A program made the translations under genes and the position numbers. Positions 62,003 to 64,000 of a stretch of 64,000 nucleotides of DNA are shown here, piece by piece. The notes beneath the pieces were generated by a model. It was not told where the DNA came from and ran no database searches. It was given only the letters and a program-made list of their open reading frames with translations. Numbering within the stretch: the stretch's first letter is position 1; each line of letters opens with the position of its first letter. Source of the DNA: Ensifer canadensis (lineage in GTDB: Bacteria > Pseudomonadota > Alphaproteobacteria > Rhizobiales > Rhizobiaceae); assembly GCF_017488845.2 (NCBI RefSeq), contig NZ_CP083371.1:1849931-1913930 (forward strand), read 5' to 3'.

Positions 62003-62570
62003 CGCGCGAGGATGGCGTGTCTGTCGTCAGAGCTGGCCGTGAACCCAGCCGGTACTTGCTAAGCACGATTTTGCGAGACCTGCAGGAACAGTTCTTGTTC
62101 TGGCCCCCACTCGATTGGACGAACCTTTATCGAGACCGCGATTGGAAACGCTCTTATCGCGAAATGCTGCAGCCAATGCGGAGACCCGTGGTCGGATATG
62201 CGATTTTACGCAATTTGCTTTGCTCCATCCGGGCACCTCGCCACTCGGTCCGCTCGCTTTCGCGAATTCGCGCTTCGCGCGATAAGTCGAGGTCGGCCCA
62301 GCTCTGCGCGAACAAGGGCGTTCCCCTTGATACATTATGCGATTTTGTTGCGGCAACATCGTCGCCATATCGTTCACACTGGCGAAAGCATCCGTCGACG
62401 CATGAATTTGTTTGGCTGAATCTGTAGTCGCTTGACAAAGCAATCGAGACGCGTTCTATTCCGCTTGCAGACTAAAGATGTAAGACTATCTGCAAGATGG
62501 TCTTACTGTGTCTGGTTCCTGGCAAAGTGTCCTCTTGCAGATGTCATAGCGACGTTGGGAGGACGCCGTA
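62003..62570. other. 568-bp interval: no supported gene; regulatory sequence near its end
   Basis: A 136-codon open frame (from GTG 62017) is present, but its composition is arginine/serine-rich and resembles nothing known; no ribosome site supports it. The final 110 bp carries the repeated CTTGCAGA sites described separately. The rest may be a decayed gene or a junction between the amine-dehydrogenase cluster and the MFS gene. Confidence 0.45.
62464..62541 (+). promoter_or_regulatory. Operator region of the MFS permease gene
   Basis: GTAAGACTATCT (62480-62491) and AGATGGTCTTAC (62495-62506) form a 12-bp inverted repeat with one mismatch and a 3-base centre. CTTGCAGA occurs at 62464-62471 and 62534-62541, and inverted (TCTGCAAG) at 62489-62496 inside the palindrome. 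The sites lie 30-107 bp before the MFS ATG. GntR-type regulators commonly use such operators; the regulator is not in the window. Confidence 0.55.
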
Positions 62571-63986
62571 ATGCACGGAAGCAAGATAGCCCTTAGGGGC
62601 GTACCAGATATTATTTCCCACATTGATGCGAATGACGGTATTCGAGGCCGCGCCGGTGTTATCTGGTGGCTCGCCCTCGGTGGCCTGTTCCTTGATGCCT
62701 TTGCCAATTCTGCCCTGAGTGCCGGTCTTGGACCAATGACACGCGATCTAGGATTGGATGCGGCGCAGGTCGCTCTGATGACGTCCTTCGCCTCGTGGGT
62801 GTCGATTGCGTTCAATCCGATCGGTGGCTGGATGGCCGACCGCTGGGGCCGCATGCGCCCGCTGATCCTCGCGAAATTGATCGCGCTCATTGGGGCGGTA
62901 CTGGTGATGACGGCCCACTCCTATGAAGTCATCCTTCTGGGACGGTTCTTTGTTGGCGCCGCCTACGGTATCGATTTTGCTATCGCCATGGCTGTGCTTG
63001 CCGAATTCACGCCGGCGCGCCTGCGCAGTCGCCTCAATACCTGGCAGGGCATCTGGTACACCGCCGTGTGCACAAATGTGCTTCTCGCCATGCTGTTTTA
63101 CAGCTGGGACGTGGGCGACTCGATCTGGCGCTATTCCGTCGCTGCAACCGGCGTCTTTGCTTTTGCGATCATGATGCTGCAACTGGTGTTCATGGTTGAA
63201 AGCCCGATCTGGCTTGCCCGCAAGGAGCGGCTGGAAGAGGCTGCCCGCGCGATGACCCGCATCTATCGTCGTGATTTCATTGCTGCCGTGCCCGAAGACC
63301 GTTTGCCGGTTCTGAATCAGGCCCGTCGCGGCATTGCCAATGTCGCCCTGATTTTCCGTGGCATCTATCTGCCGCGCACCATTCTTGCCGCGACCGTCCA
63401 GATCGGACAGTCGATTCAGTATTTTGCCGTGGGCTGGTACTTGCCGCTCATCAGTGCAGCGCTCTTCGGCAAGGATTTCCTCTATGCCATGACGGGTACG
63501 CTGGTGTTCAACGTATTCGGCATCATCGGCGGCTTCTCTTCGCCGGTCATCGGCCGCGTACTCGGCCTTCGCAAGGCTTCGGCCATCGGCTTTGGTGCGG
63601 TTTTCGTCATGCTGGTCATCATGGGCCTGTTCCACGACACTATGCCGATCTGGCTCGCGATCATCGTGCCTTCGCTGTTCATCCTTTTCCACTCCGGTGG
63701 TCCAGGCGCAAATGGCAAGAGCCTGTCGTCGCTGTCGTTCCGCAGCGAGCTGCGCGCAGGTGCCAACGGCGTTATCGGTGCGCTTGGCGCCATGGGGGCG
63801 GCCCTCGGCTTGCTGGTCTTCCCGATCTTCCGTGAGACCTATGGTCTCGGCACGACCTTCCTGATCCTTTCGGTGGTTCCGCTGATTGCCTGCATCATCT
63901 GCTCGGTCATTCAATGGGATCCGACCCGCACCACGGTCAGCCCGGACGCCGAACCGGATGCACCACAGTTCGAAGGCGACAAGTAA
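62571..63986 (+). CDS. MFS transporter (sugar/aromatic acid:H+ symporter type)
   Basis: A 471-residue permease with twelve hydrophobic segments. The loop 2-3 motif GGWMADRWGRMRPL is near residues 84-97 and the sugar-porter-like RFFVGAAYGIDFAIAM segment follows near 125. A hydrophilic loop between helices 6 and 7 (about residues 205-250) and a disordered acidic tail (PDAEPDAPQFEGDK) are present. The family exchanges sugars or organic/aromatic acids with protons. The ligand is unknown. It is the first gene of an operon that continues beyond the window (GGGAGGG follows the stop). Confidence 0.88.
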   Translation: MHGSKIALRGVPDIISHIDANDGIRGRAGVIWWLALGGLFLDAFANSALSAGLGPMTRDLGLDAAQVALMTSFASWVSIAFNPIGGWMADRWGRMRPLILAKLIALIGAVLVMTAHSYEVILLGRFFVGAAYGIDFAIAMAVLAEFTPARLRSRLNTWQGIWYTAVCTNVLLAMLFYSWDVGDSIWRYSVAATGVFAFAIMMLQLVFMVESPIWLARKERLEEAARAMTRIYRRDFIAAVPEDRLPVLNQARRGIANVALIFRGIYLPRTILAATVQIGQSIQYFAVGWYLPLISAALFGKDFLYAMTGTLVFNVFGIIGGFSSPVIGRVLGLRKASAIGFGAVFVMLVIMGLFHDTMPIWLAIIVPSLFILFHSGGPGANGKSLSSLSFRSELRAGANGVIGALGAMGAALGLLVFPIFRETYGLGTTFLILSVVPLIACIICSVIQWDPTRTTVSPDAEPDAPQFEGDK

Positions 63987-64000
63987 CAAGGGAGGGGAAT

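Noticed and set aside
62017..62427. 136-codon open frame between the lysine-dehydrogenase-like gene and the MFS gene
   Set aside because: GTG start without ribosome site, arginine/serine-rich composition typical of noncoding high-GC frames, and no recognisable motif.

Overview
The window is GC-rich alphaproteobacterial DNA with the gene style of the Rhizobiaceae, most likely Ensifer/Sinorhizobium or a close relative. Several features point there: two 107-bp copies of a RIME1-like rhizobial intergenic repeat, an Agrobacterium-type uronate pathway (Udh, Gci, Gli, KdgD), an Ochrobactrum-type D-aminopeptidase, IalB, Atu4866-like and DUF6074-like proteins, and many solute-importer operons each paired with its own regulator. 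There are no rRNA or tRNA genes, no phage genes and no CRISPR array. The mix of catabolic cassettes suggests a megaplasmid, chromid or other accessory chromosomal region.

Layout. 1-222 is the tail of a LacI regulator. 250-5495 (minus) is an operon with an inositol-monophosphatase-type enzyme, a CX5R phosphatase, a metallophosphoesterase, an HTH-only RpiR protein and a Na/Pi cotransporter. It is divergent from 5845-11323, a YtfQRT-YjfF sugar ABC importer followed by a FadR-type GntR regulator. 11438-12694 is a GGDEF protein. 12756-19817 is a surface/signalling block: an autotransporter-IalB operon divergent from two tandem LytS-like kinases and a LytTR regulator, with repeated LytTR-box-like sites before each kinase. 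19993-27738 is a complete oxidative D-galacturonate pathway with a GntR regulator and a TRAP importer, bracketed by the two inverted RIME copies. 27988-40062 is a mixed region (DUF817, LysR/GST/flavo-iron-sulfur reductase, SDRs, AraC, class III cyclase, LysR/SDR/SDR/DUF1097). 40297-44577 holds an ABC exporter, D-aminopeptidase and pseudouridine synthase. 44833-48027 is a tripartite tricarboxylate transporter (TctCBA). 48159-49611 has a cysteine-containing exported protein, an FNR-type regulator without Fe-S cysteines and a small membrane protein. 50031-50964 is a frameshifted nucleotidyltransferase-HEPN gene.

51288-62002 is the most unusual region. It contains a polar-amino-acid ABC importer (binding protein and LysR regulator on the minus strand, permease and ATPase on the plus strand), a three-subunit FAD/2Fe-2S amine dehydrogenase, an aldehyde dehydrogenase, a DapB paralogue, a DapA paralogue and a lysine-6-dehydrogenase-like enzyme. 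I read it as a catabolic (or opine/imino-acid) pathway that reuses the two lysine-biosynthesis enzymes DapA and DapB. I do not recognise it as a described pathway. An MFS permease gene (62571-63986) with a strong palindromic operator closes the window.
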